DNA from: Streptosporangium sp. NBC_01756
GTDB taxonomy: Bacteria; Actinomycetota; Actinomycetes; Streptosporangiales; Streptosporangiaceae
NCBI RefSeq assembly: GCF_035917975.1
Contig: NZ_CP109130.1
Coordinates: forward strand, 2,046,001-2,110,000
Direction: 5' to 3'
DNA: 64,000 nt
The notes beneath the pieces were generated by a model. That model saw nothing but the letters and a program-made list of their open reading frames with translations. It was not told where the DNA came from and ran no database searches. Positions 17,668 to 27,069 of this stretch are shown in pieces. A program made the translations under genes and the position numbers. Every line of letters begins with the position of its first letter. Within the stretch, counting starts at the first letter, position 1.

Positions 17668-17827
17668 CGGCACCGCGAACGGGAACCGTACAACTCCCCA
17701 GCGATGCGGCGCCATGAACGGGGAGACGTACAGCCAGTCCAGAGATGCGGCGCCGTGAACGGAAGCCGTACGGCCGGCCCGAGGACGCGGCGCCGCGAAT
17801 GGGGAGAGGTACGGCTCGCCCGGTGGA
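17668..17827 (+). repeat. intergenic tandem repeat, about 40-bp unit
   Basis: Four imperfect copies of a 39-41 base unit beginning GATGCGGCGCCGTGAACGG or a close variant run in tandem. They lie between the convergent CBM2 lipoprotein and L31 genes. Confidence 0.8.
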
Positions 17828-17862
17828 CCCGTCTCACCGGAGTTGGTCCACCGGACGGGAGG

Positions 17863-18108
17863 TCAGCGCCGACCGTAGCGCTGCTTGAAGCGCTCCACCC
17901 GGCCGGCGGTGTCGAGCACCCTGCCGCGGCCGGTGTAGAAGGGGTGACTCGCGGACGAGACGTCGACGTCGACCACCGGGTAGACGTTGCCGTCCTCCCA
18001 CTCGACGGTCCGGTCACCGGTCACCGTCGAACGGGTGAGGAAGGCGAAGTCCGCACTCGGATCGCGGAAGACGACCGGGTGGTAACCGGGGTGGATTGCC
18101 TGCTTCAT
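17863..18108 (-). CDS. rpmE2: 50S ribosomal protein L31 type B (zinc-independent)
   Basis: This 81-residue protein is the L31 family member beginning M-K-Q-A-I-H-P-x-Y-H-P-V-V-F. The Cys residues that bind zinc in the primary form are absent, and the C-terminus ends F-x-x-R-Y-G-R-R, typical of type B. These paralogues replace the zinc-containing copy during zinc starvation. It lies 2 bases downstream of the L33 gene on the same strand, so the two form an operon, probably under Zur. Confidence 0.95.
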   Translation of the reverse strand: MKQAIHPGYHPVVFRDPSADFAFLTRSTVTGDRTVEWEDGNVYPVVDVDVSSASHPFYTGRGRVLDTAGRVERFKQRYGRR

Positions 18109-18110
18109 GG

Positions 18111-18275
18111 TTATCGGTCCTCTCGGAACGGGACGTGCTCGCGGATGATCGGGTCGTACTTGGTGAGCGTGAGCCGGTCAGGGTCGTTCCGCCGGTTCTT
18201 GCGGGTCACGTAGGTGTAGCCGGTGCCTGCGGTCGACCGGAGCTTGATCACGGGGCGTAGCTCGTTCCTGGCCAT
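18111..18275 (-). CDS. rpmG: 50S ribosomal protein L33 (zinc-independent)
   Basis: This 54-residue L33 protein ([18 protein letters not shown]) lacks the C-x-x-C pairs of zinc-binding L33. ATG 18275 is preceded by a strong ribosome-binding site (AAGGAGGAG). It is the first gene of the operon with L31 type B. A Zur-box-like sequence lies about 40 bases upstream of the start. Confidence 0.94.
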   Translation of the reverse strand: MARNELRPVIKLRSTAGTGYTYVTRKNRRNDPDRLTLTKYDPIIREHVPFREDR

Positions 18276-18314
18276 CTCTGGCTCCTCCTTGGTTGGCGGA
18301 CCATCTGATGGGGT

Positions 18315-18329
18315 CGATAACCGTTTCCA
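18315..18329 (-). promoter_or_regulatory. putative Zur box
   Basis: Read on the minus strand, TGGAAACGGTTATCG is an imperfect palindrome with the G-x-A-A-A-C/G-T-T-A-T-C spacing of actinobacterial Zur operators. It sits about 40-55 bases upstream of the zinc-independent L33/L31 operon, where Zur repression is expected. Assignment is by context and partial symmetry. Confidence 0.5.
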
Positions 18330-18406
18330 CCCCTGCGGCATTCCCGCCCGGAGGACCCGGGTTCGCTCTTCCGGTGCCTTCCCCGTACCCGTGGCCTCCC
18401 TCTCCT

Positions 18407-19411
18407 TCAAGGTCGCAGGATGAGGCGTCCCCGTACCCCGCCCGACTCGATCCGCCGATGGGCGTCCGCGGTGGCCGACAGCGGCAGCTCCTGCGCGATC
18501 CGTGTGGTGAGGGTGCCGGCCCGGAGCATCCGATTGATCAGCTCGGCGGCCTCGGCGAGGTCGTCGGCACGGGCCCTGCTGATCACGAAGCCGAGCATGC
18601 TCATGTCCCGGACGTAGAACGCGCGGACCGGCAACTCGGTCGTGTCGTCGGTCGCCGCCGACAGCAGGACTTTCCCCCCGGTGGCGACGACCCGTACCGC
18701 CAGATCCAGGTCATGCCGTCCGGAGGTGTTCCAGAACACGTCGACACCGCGCGGCGCCAGCCCGGCGAGCCGGTCCGCGAGACCGGCGTCCCGGTAGTCG
18801 ACGGCGTGTTCGGCCCCGGCGGCGAGGCAGTCTCGGTGATCGGCGGGCCGGGCACCGGCGATGACCCGGGCACCCGCGGCCACGGCCAGCTGGACCGCGG
18901 CCCGGCCGACGTTTCCGGCGGCCCCCGCGACGTACACGGTCTGGCCGGGGCGCAGCCGGGCGTGTACGAACCAGCCGAGGTAGGCGGTGGCGGCCGGGTG
19001 CGCGACCGCCACCGCGGTGACCGGGTCCACCTCCGGCGGCAGCGGGTAGAGACGGTCGGCGGGCACGACGGCGAACCCCGCGAACGATCCCTGCCGGCCG
19101 CCGTGGCCGAGGCTGTTGCACCAGACCCGGTCACCAGGCCGGAAGGGTGACTCCGGCGAGCCGGCGAGGCGTACGGTGCCGACCAGATCCCGGCCGACCA
19201 CGAACGGGAAAGGGGTCGGGGTCGGATAGCGCCCCGACCGGACCAGCGTGTCCACCGGGTTGACCGTGAGGACTTCGACCTCGACCAGCACCTCGCCGGG
19301 GCCCGGAACAGGAACCGGAAGCTCGCCGAATGTGATCAGCTCCGGTCCGCCCAGTGCGGTGACATAGGCCGCCGGCATGACCTCGGGAAGTTGCGACGGG
19401 ACACTCTTCAT
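18407..19411 (-). CDS. zinc-type alcohol dehydrogenase/quinone oxidoreductase
   Basis: This 334-residue protein belongs to the medium-chain dehydrogenase superfamily, quinone oxidoreductase branch. The GroES-like half has [10 protein letters not shown] and G-R-D-L-V-G-T-V. The Rossmann half has [15 protein letters not shown] (about 152-166) for NADPH. The zinc-ligand Cys clusters of alcohol dehydrogenases are absent, so it probably reduces quinones or enones without zinc. Start is ATG 19411; Met12 is an alternative. Confidence 0.85.
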   Translation of the reverse strand: MKSVPSQLPEVMPAAYVTALGGPELITFGELPVPVPGPGEVLVEVEVLTVNPVDTLVRSGRYPTPTPFPFVVGRDLVGTVRLAGSPESPFRPGDRVWCNSLGHGGRQGSFAGFAVVPADRLYPLPPEVDPVTAVAVAHPAATAYLGWFVHARLRPGQTVYVAGAAGNVGRAAVQLAVAAGARVIAGARPADHRDCLAAGAEHAVDYRDAGLADRLAGLAPRGVDVFWNTSGRHDLDLAVRVVATGGKVLLSAATDDTTELPVRAFYVRDMSMLGFVISRARADDLAEAAELINRMLRAGTLTTRIAQELPLSATADAHRRIESGGVRGRLILRP

Positions 19412-19601
19412 CACGATCACCAGTGTGGCAAGCGCCCGGACGCGCCGGGAAACCGACTCGCCACCCGATGAAGGCCCGGCCGTACGGCATCGCCTTCCGG
19501 CCGGAACGGATCGACGCCCTCCGCCTCCGCGCCCGGTACGGACGATGAACGCGGGTTCGATTCCCGCACCCGCCACCGGCTCTCACAGCCCGTAGCCGGG
19601 C

Positions 19602-19640
19602 GCGGCCGGGTCCCTGTGCCTTGCGGCGGGACCCGGCCGC
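19602..19640 (-). terminator. terminator hairpin after the chitinase gene
   Basis: A perfect 13-bp stem (GCGGCCGGGTCCC with its complement, loop 13 bases) begins 7 bases beyond the GH18 stop codon. Confidence 0.75.
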
Positions 19641-19646
19641 CAGGGT

Positions 19647-22214
19647 TTACCTCAGGCCGGCGTCCACGGCGCCGGTCAGGGTGCCGGGGTCACCGGACAT
19701 CTCCCAGATCATCACCCCGAGCAGACCCTTGCTCCGCAGCCACGCGGTCTTCTTGCCGATCGACCAGGTGTCGTCGAAGGTCCACCACTGGCCGCCGTTG
19801 CCGGTGAAGCAGAAGGTCGCCACCGACTGCTCGTCGTGCTTGACGGTGCATCCCGGAACCCCGGCCACCAGGTTGGCGTAGCCGCGGGTGCCCGCCTCGT
19901 CCGGGAACTGCCCCGGCGCCGCGCCGGTGGCCGGCTGCCACTCGCCGGACTTGCCGCCGTCGGCGACACCCTGCCATCCCCGCCCGTAGTAGGCGAGGCC
20001 GACGGTGATCTTGCGCGGGTTCACGCCGGCCTGCAGGTAGACGTCGACCGCGTTCTCGACGCTGAAGTGGAAGGAGTAGGGGTCGTCGGTGTCGGTGTAC
20101 AGGTTGCCCTGGTGACCGGCCCGGTTCGGCTCCCACGAGTTGTCGCTGCCGGCGCCGTGGAAGTCGTAGCCCTGGACGTTGAAGATGTCCAGGGACTTGG
20201 CGACCTCCGGCAGGTCCCAGCCGGCGGCGATCTTCGCCGGGTCGGCCGGGGTGAACGCGGTGAGCTGGTAGCGCTTACCGGTCTCCTGGGTCAGGGCGTC
20301 GAGCTGCCTGCGGAACTCGGCGATCAGCAGCGTGTTGTTCGCCTTGTCGCCTGCGCCGATGTGGTTGCCCGGGTGGCCTTCGGAACCCGGCCACTCCCAG
20401 TCCAGGTCGATGCCGTCGAAGATCCCGGCCGCGCTGCCCGGACCGCCTGCGGCGTTGTAGACCGGCAGGTTTCCCTTGATGTAGGTGTCGATGCAGGAGC
20501 TCACGAACTTCTTCCGGGCGGCGTCGGTGGCCGCCACGTCGGAGAAGTACTTCGAGTAGGTCCAGCCGCCGAGCGAGATCAGCACCTTCAGGTTCGGATA
20601 CTTCGCCTTGAGCTTGCGGAGCTGGTTGTAGTTGCCGCGCAGCTTCTCCCAGCCGGTGTCGGCGACGCCGTCCACCGACTGTCCCGCGCTCATCGGCCTG
20701 CCGTAGTCGGCGTCCGCGTCGCCCGCGCCGTCGCCCTGGTTCGGATCCTGGGGGTTGGCCGTGGTTCCCTTGGTGACGCCGTGCAGGCAGGTCAGATTCA
20801 CCGGGTCGATGTTGCCGAAGGCGTAGTTGAGGTGGGTCAGCTTCGCCGCGACGCCGGTCGTGTCGAGGTTGCGCACGAAGTACTGCCTGCCGTAGATGCC
20901 CCACTGCACGAAGTAGCCGACCCTGGCGTAGCCGCTGCCGACGATGTCGTCGGTGCTCACCTTCAGCGCGCCGCTCGCGGCCGAGAGGTTGTCGTACAGG
21001 TCGCGGGCCTTGACGGTGAAGGTGTACTCGGTGGACGGTGACAGCCCGTTCACCGTAGCCGAGGTGTCGGTGACCGTCGCCGCCAGGGTCGTGCCGGCGT
21101 AGACCTCGTATCCGGCGATGCCCTTGTTGTCGGTCGAGGTACCCCACGCGAGGGAGACGCTCGACGAGCTCTTGCCGGTGCTGCGCAGGCCGGTGGGGGC
21201 GGTGGGCGGCTGGGTGTCGTCACCGGCGTTGTTGGTCGTCACCTTCAACGCCGCACTGACCGGGGAGAGGGTCCCCTTCCGGTCCCTGGCCCTGACGGTG
21301 AAGGTGTATTCGGTGTTCGAGGTCAGGCCGGTGAGGGTCGCGGCCGTCCCGGTGACCGTCGCGGCGAGGGTGGCGCCGTTGTAGACCTGGTAGCCGGTGA
21401 TCGGGAGGCTTCCCGGGGTCGCGGCGTCCCATGCCAGCGAGACGGTCCCGGTGGTCTTGACCGGTGAGCGCAGGTTCCCCGGCGCGGCGGGTGGCGTGTC
21501 GGCCGAACCGTCGCACCGTACGTCGTTGATCCGGCAGTTCGCCGGTTCGGCGGACGCGCTGCTGAGCGTGAACGAGGGGCTGTACGGCTCGGTGGACCCG
21601 TGTGCCGCCACCGTCGTGTTGTAGTGGGCCGGGCTCAGCGTGACCTGGCGCCCGCTCTGGCTGAGTGAGGCGTTCTGGGCTCCGCTCGCGGTGACCCCGG
21701 TGGGCAGGTCGAAGGTGATCGACCAGCCGTTGAGGGCCGTGTCGGTGTTGTTGGCGACGACGAACGTTCCCTGCGTCCCGCTGCCCGAGTAGGTGGCGGT
21801 GACGGGCGCGTCCGGCGGCGGCGGATCGCCGCTGCCGTCGCAGTTGGCGCCGTTGATCGTGCAGTTCGTCGGCTGGGCCGCCGCACTGAGGGTGAACCTG
21901 GGACTGTACGGCTCGGTGGTGCCGTTCGCCCGCACGGTGTTGATGTAGAAGGCGGGAGTCAGCTTGACCCGGGTTCCGCTCTGCGAGGTGGTGGCGTTCT
22001 GGGCCCCGCTGACAGTGATCCCGGGGGGCAGATCGAAGGTGATCGACCACCCGGTGACCGGAGCGGTGCCGGGATTGCTCACCACGAACGTGCCCTGGTT
22101 GCCGGTCAGGGTGAAGGCGGCCGTCAGGCGGGCGGCGGCGTTGGCGGGAGCGCTGATGGCGGCGAGGGCGGTCGCCAGGACGAGAACCAACAGCACAGCG
22201 GCGGTTCGGCGCAT
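19647..22214 (-). CDS. secreted GH18 chitinase with CBM2 and FnIII domains
   Basis: This 855-residue protein starts at ATG 22214. A signal peptide (about 1-32, ending A-N-A) is followed by two CBM2-like domains (about 33-115 and 140-230), two fibronectin type III domains (about 240-330 and 345-430) and a GH18 catalytic barrel (about 445-855). The catalytic signature F-D-G-I-D-L-D-W-E-W-P, with the acid/base Glu near residue 605, is intact. The enzyme should hydrolyse chitin by substrate-assisted catalysis outside the cell. A near-palindromic operator lies just upstream. It works naturally with the LPMO about 3 kb away. Confidence 0.95.
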   Translation of the reverse strand: MRRTAAVLLVLVLATALAAISAPANAAARLTAAFTLTGNQGTFVVSNPGTAPVTGWSITFDLPPGITVSGAQNATTSQSGTRVKLTPAFYINTVRANGTTEPYSPRFTLSAAAQPTNCTINGANCDGSGDPPPPDAPVTATYSGSGTQGTFVVANNTDTALNGWSITFDLPTGVTASGAQNASLSQSGRQVTLSPAHYNTTVAAHGSTEPYSPSFTLSSASAEPANCRINDVRCDGSADTPPAAPGNLRSPVKTTGTVSLAWDAATPGSLPITGYQVYNGATLAATVTGTAATLTGLTSNTEYTFTVRARDRKGTLSPVSAALKVTTNNAGDDTQPPTAPTGLRSTGKSSSSVSLAWGTSTDNKGIAGYEVYAGTTLAATVTDTSATVNGLSPSTEYTFTVKARDLYDNLSAASGALKVSTDDIVGSGYARVGYFVQWGIYGRQYFVRNLDTTGVAAKLTHLNYAFGNIDPVNLTCLHGVTKGTTANPQDPNQGDGAGDADADYGRPMSAGQSVDGVADTGWEKLRGNYNQLRKLKAKYPNLKVLISLGGWTYSKYFSDVAATDAARKKFVSSCIDTYIKGNLPVYNAAGGPGSAAGIFDGIDLDWEWPGSEGHPGNHIGAGDKANNTLLIAEFRRQLDALTQETGKRYQLTAFTPADPAKIAAGWDLPEVAKSLDIFNVQGYDFHGAGSDNSWEPNRAGHQGNLYTDTDDPYSFHFSVENAVDVYLQAGVNPRKITVGLAYYGRGWQGVADGGKSGEWQPATGAAPGQFPDEAGTRGYANLVAGVPGCTVKHDEQSVATFCFTGNGGQWWTFDDTWSIGKKTAWLRSKGLLGVMIWEMSGDPGTLTGAVDAGLR

Positions 22215-22232
22215 GCGGGGACTCTTTCTTAA

Positions 22233-22245
22233 AGGAAAGTTTCCT
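22233..22245 (-). promoter_or_regulatory. AGGAAA-N-TTTCCT palindrome upstream of the chitinase gene
   Basis: A perfect 13-base palindrome (AGGAAAGTTTCCT) within a longer near-palindrome (TTAAAGG..CCTAACAA) lies 19-31 bases upstream of the GH18 start codon. Its position suits a repressor operator controlling a sugar-induced gene. The cognate regulator is unknown. Confidence 0.55.
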
Positions 22246-22358
22246 AACAATTACGCGGATCGTAAACCTGGCATCCCCCACCGGCAAGGCCCAAAACGAC
22301 AGGGGCCAACGGCCGCCGACACACCGGGCGCGGCGTGGCGTGACGCCTTGGACGACCC

Positions 22359-22428
22359 ACTATGACGTCACATGAATTCATCGATGACGTCGTTCAGGGT
22401 TGCACTGACGTCAAAGTGACGTCATAGT
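22359..22428 (+). promoter_or_regulatory. cluster of four TGACGTCA operators
   Basis: TGACGTCA or TGACGTCG octamers start at 22363, 22385, 22406 and 22417, spaced 22, 21 and 11 bases apart (whole helical turns). The outermost copies extend to ACTATGACGTCA and TGACGTCATAGT as an inverted pair. The last site touches the start region of the downstream gene, suggesting autoregulation. Confidence 0.7.
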
Positions 22429-22435
22429 GATGCTT

Positions 22436-22951
22436 ATGGACGTCACGCCCTTCGTCGAGAACCTCCGCCGCGCACTGGCCGCATCGGCGGCGGTCGCCGA
22501 CCCGGAGACCCGAGCCGCCGTGGAGAACCTCACGACGGCACTGGACTCCGCTGTCAGACTCACCCTCATCGACGCGCTCTCCGCAGCCGCCGACGAGGTC
22601 ACCCGCGAGCTCGCCCCGGGCTCCGTCGAGGTACGGATCCGCAGCCGCGAACTCGAGTTCGTGGTGACGCCGCCCCCGGCGGCGGACGTCTTCACCTCAC
22701 CCGTACCGCCCCTGCCCCCCGGCCCGCCGCCGCTTCCCGAACCGCCCTCACCACCCGGCGACGCGGGCACCGCACGCGTCACGCTGCGACTGCCCGAACC
22801 GCTCAAGGGCCGGATCGAGGAGGCCGCGGGCATGGAGGGCGTCTCCGTCAACGCCTGGCTGGTCAGAGCGGTCTCGACGGCCCTGACCGCACCACAGCGC
22901 GAGCCCCGCACGCCCGTCGCGGGAAAGCGCATCAGCGGCTGGGTCCGCTGA
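22436..22951 (+). CDS. HicB-like/ribbon-helix-helix regulator with Pro-rich linker
   Basis: This 171-residue protein starts at ATG 22436; GTG 22427 and ATG 22430 are in-frame alternatives. The N-terminal helical domain (1-80) is followed by a Pro-rich linker (about 85-108). The C-terminal 45 residues (R-V-T-L-R-L-P-E-P-L-K, then S-V-N-A-W-L-V-R-A-V) match the Arc/CopG ribbon-helix-helix DNA-binding fold of HicB-like regulators. The phased TGACGTCA cluster directly upstream is its likely operator. It precedes a DUF4097 gene, a pairing seen elsewhere in actinobacteria. Confidence 0.75.
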   Translation: MDVTPFVENLRRALAASAAVADPETRAAVENLTTALDSAVRLTLIDALSAAADEVTRELAPGSVEVRIRSRELEFVVTPPPAADVFTSPVPPLPPGPPPLPEPPSPPGDAGTARVTLRLPEPLKGRIEEAAGMEGVSVNAWLVRAVSTALTAPQREPRTPVAGKRISGWVR

Positions 22952-23006
22952 CCCACCCTCTCCCACAACCTCGAACACCCCCGCAACCCGCAAGGGAGAT
23001 CTCGTC

Positions 23007-24071
23007 ATGCCCGTATTCCCGGCCGAAGGTCCCGTCACCCTCCACGTGCAGTTCCCCGCAGGCGACCTCGACATCGCGGCCACCCGGCGCGAGGACGCCG
23101 TGGTCGAGGTACGGCCCGCCAACCCCTCCCGGTCCGCCGACGTCCGGTTCGCCGAGAAGACCCACGTCGAATACGTCAACGGCACCATCCACATCGAGGC
23201 CCCCGAGCGCCCCCTGTCGCTGGGCCGCGACCCCAGGCTGAAGATCCTCATCGGCCTGCCGGAGAGGTCGCGGGTCGAGTTCGCCACCTCCTCGGCCAAC
23301 GCCCGGATGACCGGCCCCCTGGGCGATGTCTCCGTCAGAACGTCCTCCGGCGACACGCGGGTCAGTCACTGCGCCGCATTCGACGTCAATACCTCCAGTG
23401 GTGACGTCACCTGTGACGTCATCGAGGGCGACGCCCGGCTGAAGTCCTCGTCCGGAGACATCGAACTGGGCGAGGTGTACGGCACGGCGACGGTCGGCCT
23501 CGCCTCGGGCACCCTTGATCTCGGCATGGTCGGTGGCGCCGCCGGCGTCAAGACGTCCTCGGGGAACGTCCGGATCGGCCAGGCCGACGGATCGGTTGAG
23601 GTCAAGTCCACATCGGCTCGGGTCACCATCGAGACGATCTCCGCTGGGGACGTCTCGGTGACCAGTTCCTCGGGGAACGTCCGCATCGGCCGGGCCAGTG
23701 GGTCCGTCCAGGTCACGTCCACCTCGGCCGGGGTCACCATCGAGACGATGACCGCCGGGGACGTCTCGGTGACCAGTTCCTCGGGGAACGTCCGCATCGG
23801 CCGGGCCAGTGGGTCCGTCCAGGTCAAGTCCACCTCGGCCGGGGTCACCATCGACTCGATCACCGCCGGGGTCGCCTCGGTGACCAGCGACTCGGGGAAT
23901 GTCAGAGTCGGCGTGGCCGAGGGCACCAGCGCCTGGCTGGACGTCTCCTCGACCTCCGGCAAGGTCGCCTCCTCCCTCGAACAGGCCGACAAGCCCGACG
24001 ACGGTGAGCGGGCGGAGATCCACGTCCAGACCGGCTCCGGCTCCGTCGCCATCACCCGCGCCCACGCATAG
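23007..24071 (+). CDS. DUF4097-family beta-strand repeat protein
   Basis: This 354-residue protein is dominated by repeats of about 20-37 residues ending in S-S-S-G-N-V-R-I-G and T-S-A-G-V-T-I (about 105-320), as in DUF4097/beta-helix proteins. Three near-identical 111-base repeats lie at about 23570-23900. There is no signal peptide or membrane helix. Function of the family is unknown; it often accompanies HicB-like regulators and may be an adhesive or scaffold protein. Two intragenic TGACGTCA sites at 23402 and 23414 could bind the upstream gene's product. Confidence 0.82.
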   Translation: MPVFPAEGPVTLHVQFPAGDLDIAATRREDAVVEVRPANPSRSADVRFAEKTHVEYVNGTIHIEAPERPLSLGRDPRLKILIGLPERSRVEFATSSANARMTGPLGDVSVRTSSGDTRVSHCAAFDVNTSSGDVTCDVIEGDARLKSSSGDIELGEVYGTATVGLASGTLDLGMVGGAAGVKTSSGNVRIGQADGSVEVKSTSARVTIETISAGDVSVTSSSGNVRIGRASGSVQVTSTSAGVTIETMTAGDVSVTSSSGNVRIGRASGSVQVKSTSAGVTIDSITAGVASVTSDSGNVRVGVAEGTSAWLDVSSTSGKVASSLEQADKPDDGERAEIHVQTGSGSVAITRAHA

Positions 24072-24147
24072 CGCACCCGCGAAAGCGATCCACGGTGACT
24101 TCCTCCCCAGAGCTGAAGCCCGGGACCTCCACGCGCAAGGAGATTCG

Positions 24148-24357
24148 ATGAACGACTTTCAGACCTACACCTTCTTCCGCTCGCGGCACGCCGAGTTGAT
24201 CGCCGAGGCGGAGATCCGGCGCAACCTGCCGAAACATCCCGGTGCCTCGCGCCGGCGGATGGCCGAGGCCCTCCACGGGCTCGCCGACCGGATCAGCCCG
24301 GCGGCCCCCGGCGGCCATGGCCGCCGCTCCACCCCCCGCATGCCGACGACCGCCTGA
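24148..24357 (+). CDS. hypothetical protein, 69 residues
   Basis: ATG 24148 follows AAGGAGATTCG, a good ribosome-binding site. The protein is basic and helical (F-F-R-S-R-H-A-E-L-I-A-E-A-E-I-R-R-N-L) with a Pro/Gly-rich tail. It follows the DUF4097 gene by 76 bases on the same strand and may be cotranscribed. No known motif; function unknown. Confidence 0.6.
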   Translation: MNDFQTYTFFRSRHAELIAEAEIRRNLPKHPGASRRRMAEALHGLADRISPAAPGGHGRRSTPRMPTTA

Positions 24358-24623
24358 GCGTCGCCCGGTGCCGACCTGCCCTCCGGACTCCCGCACCGTC
24401 CGCGCGGCAGCACGCGAGACCACGAGACCGCGACTGGGGATGCGGTGCCCGGCACGCATTCCCCGTCCCACCTCGCCCGCCGGCCCGCTCGATGTTCCCG
24501 TCCGGATGACAGCCGGGGCTCCCCGTCCATCACGTCGGCCCGATGTCAGGGCGACGCGGTAGCTTGGTCCCTGCTCACCGCGGCTGCCCACCACGGCTGC
24601 CCGACCACATGGGAAGAGAGACA

Positions 24624-26996
24624 GTGACGACGTCTATTCATCAGCGGATCGCCGAAGAGCTGGGCGTGCGCGAGCGGCAGGTGCAGGCGGCCGTGGATCT
24701 GCTCGACGGTGGGGCCACCGTGCCGTTCATCGCCCGCTACCGCAAGGAAGCCACCGAGATGCTCGACGACGCGCAGCTGCGCACGCTCGAGGAGCGGCTG
24801 CGCTACCTGCGGGAGCTGGAGGAGCGGCGGGCCGCGATCCTGGAGTCGATCCGCGGTCAGGGCAAGCTCGACGACGCCCTCCAGGCGCAGATCGCCGCTG
24901 CCGACTCCAAGGCCCGGCTGGAGGACATCTACCTTCCCTACAAGCCCAAGCGGCGGACCAAGGCGCAGATCGCCAGGGAGGCGGGGCTCGAACCCCTCGC
25001 CGACGGCCTGCTCGGCGACCCGTCGGTCGACCCGCAGGCCGCCGCGGCCGCCTTCGTCGGTGAGGGGGTGGCCGACACCGCCGCCGCGCTGGACGGGGCC
25101 CGGGCGATCCTGGTCGAGCGGTTCGGCGAGGACGCCGACCTGGTCGGGGAGCTGCGCGAGCGGATGTGGGGCAAGGGCCGTCTGGTGGCGGCGGTCCGCG
25201 AGGGCAAGGAGGAGGAGGGCGCCAAGTTCTCCGACTACTTCGACTTCGCCGAGCCGTTCACCAAGCTGCCCTCCCACCGGATCCTGGCGATGTTCCGAGG
25301 GGAGAAGGAGGAGATCCTCACCCTCACTCTGGAGCCGGAGGCCGAGCCCACCGGCACCTACGAGGGGCGCATCGCACACCGGTTCGGCATCTCCGACCAG
25401 GGGCGTCCCGCCGACAGATGGCTGGCCGACACCGTCCGGTGGGCCTGGCGCACCCGCATCCTCGTCCACCTCGGCATCGACCTGCGGATGCGCATGTGGC
25501 AGGCCGCGGAGGACGAGGCGGTGCGGGTGTTCGCCGCCAACCTGCGCGACCTGCTGCTCGCCGCCCCCGCGGGCAGCCGCGCGACCATGGGGCTCGACCC
25601 CGGCCTGCGCACCGGGGTGAAGGTCGCCGTGGTCGACGCCACCGGCAAGGTGCTGGCCACCGACACGATCTACCCTCACGAGCCGCGCCGCCAGTGGGAC
25701 CAGTCGCTGGCCACCCTGGCCGCGCTGGCCAAGAAGCACGACGTGGAGCTGGTCTCGATCGGCAACGGCACCGCGTCGCGGGAGACCGACAAGCTCGCCG
25801 GCGAGCTGGTGAAACTGGTCCCCGGACTGACCAAGATCGTGGTTTCGGAGGCGGGGGCGTCGGTCTACTCCGCCTCCGCGTTCGCCTCCCAGGAACTGCC
25901 CGGCATGGACGTGTCGCTACGCGGCGCCGTGTCGATCGCGCGCCGGCTCCAGGACCCGCTGGCCGAGCTCGTCAAGATCGATCCCAAGTCGATCGGCGTC
26001 GGCCAGTACCAGCACGACCTCGCCGAGACCAAGCTGTCGCGCTCACTCGACGCGGTGGTCGAGGACTGCGTGAACGCGGTGGGCGTGGACGTCAACACCG
26101 CCTCGGCGCCGCTGCTGACCCGCGTCTCGGGCATCGGCTCCGGCCTGGCCGAGAACATCGTCCTGCACCGCGACACCAACGGCCCGTTCCGCTCCCGGAA
26201 GGCGCTCAAGGACGTGGCCAGGCTCGGCCCCAAGGCCTTCGAGCAGTGCGCGGGCTTCCTGCGCATCCCCGGCGGCGACGACCCGCTCGACGCCTCCAGC
26301 GTGCACCCGGAGGCCTACCCCGTGGTGCGCCGCATCCTGTCGGCCGCCGGCGGCGACATCAGGAAGGTGATCGGCAACGGCACGGTCCTGCGGACCCTGC
26401 GCCCGCAGGACTTCGTGGACGACACCTTCGGCCTGCCGACCGTCACCGACATCCTGTCCGAGCTGGAGAAACCCGGCCGCGACCCGCGCCCGGCCTTCAA
26501 GACCGCGACCTTCAAGGAGGGCGTGGAGAAGCTCTCCGACCTCCAGCCGGGCATGCTGCTGGAGGGCGTGGTCACCAACGTCGCCGCCTTCGGCGCGTTC
26601 GTCGACGTCGGCGTGCACCAGGACGGTCTCGTCCATGTCTCGGCCCTGTCCCACACCTTCGTCAAGGACCCGCGCGAGGTGGTCAAGCCCGGTGACATCG
26701 TCCGGGTGAAGGTGCTCGACGTCGACATCCCCCGCAAGCGCATCTCGCTCACCCTCCGGCTGGAGGACGAGCCGGCCAAGGGCTCCGGCCGGCGCGACCA
26801 GCCGGACGGCGGGCGGCGTGACGGCGGCGACGGCAGGCGGGGCGGCCGGCAGGACGGCGGCGGTCAGCAGGGACGCGGCGGCCAGCAACGGCAGAACCGC
26901 GGCGGCCAGCAGCAGGGACGCGGCAACTCGCCGAGCGGCGCGATGGCCGACGCGCTGCGCCGCGCCGGCCTCGACGGTTCCGGCGGCAACCGCTAG
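24624..26996 (+). CDS. tex: Tex-family RNA-binding transcriptional accessory protein
   Basis: This 790-residue protein starts at GTG 24624 after GGGAAGAGAGA. It has the full Tex order: an N-terminal helical region, a YqgF-like domain ([16 protein letters not shown], about 325-340), helix-hairpin-helix segments, and an S1 RNA-binding domain (about 640-715; [18 protein letters not shown]). The last 70 residues are Arg/Gly/Gln-rich like an RGG tail, which extends the RNA-binding surface. Tex proteins act in transcription and RNA metabolism. Confidence 0.95.
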   Translation: MTTSIHQRIAEELGVRERQVQAAVDLLDGGATVPFIARYRKEATEMLDDAQLRTLEERLRYLRELEERRAAILESIRGQGKLDDALQAQIAAADSKARLEDIYLPYKPKRRTKAQIAREAGLEPLADGLLGDPSVDPQAAAAAFVGEGVADTAAALDGARAILVERFGEDADLVGELRERMWGKGRLVAAVREGKEEEGAKFSDYFDFAEPFTKLPSHRILAMFRGEKEEILTLTLEPEAEPTGTYEGRIAHRFGISDQGRPADRWLADTVRWAWRTRILVHLGIDLRMRMWQAAEDEAVRVFAANLRDLLLAAPAGSRATMGLDPGLRTGVKVAVVDATGKVLATDTIYPHEPRRQWDQSLATLAALAKKHDVELVSIGNGTASRETDKLAGELVKLVPGLTKIVVSEAGASVYSASAFASQELPGMDVSLRGAVSIARRLQDPLAELVKIDPKSIGVGQYQHDLAETKLSRSLDAVVEDCVNAVGVDVNTASAPLLTRVSGIGSGLAENIVLHRDTNGPFRSRKALKDVARLGPKAFEQCAGFLRIPGGDDPLDASSVHPEAYPVVRRILSAAGGDIRKVIGNGTVLRTLRPQDFVDDTFGLPTVTDILSELEKPGRDPRPAFKTATFKEGVEKLSDLQPGMLLEGVVTNVAAFGAFVDVGVHQDGLVHVSALSHTFVKDPREVVKPGDIVRVKVLDVDIPRKRISLTLRLEDEPAKGSGRRDQPDGGRRDGGDGRRGGRQDGGGQQGRGGQQRQNRGGQQQGRGNSPSGAMADALRRAGLDGSGGNR

Positions 26997-27005
26997 ACGC
27001 CTCCC

Positions 27006-27035
27006 ACGGCCGCCGCCCTCACCGGCGGCGGCCGT
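27006..27035. terminator. bidirectional hairpin terminator
   Basis: A perfect 12-bp stem (ACGGCCGCCGCC and complement, 6-base loop) lies between the convergent tex and AI-2E-type transporter genes, 10 bases after the tex stop. Confidence 0.85.
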
Positions 27036-27069
27036 ACGATCCCCTGAGCGAGGGCCGGTCCGAGCGGCG

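Noticed and set aside
19552-19576. T-arm-like sequence GCGGGTTCGATTCCCGC followed by ACCCGCCA
   Set aside because: No matching acceptor 5' strand, D-arm or anticodon stem occurs upstream within 90 bases, so a full tRNA is not supported. It may be a tRNA relic but is too short to claim.
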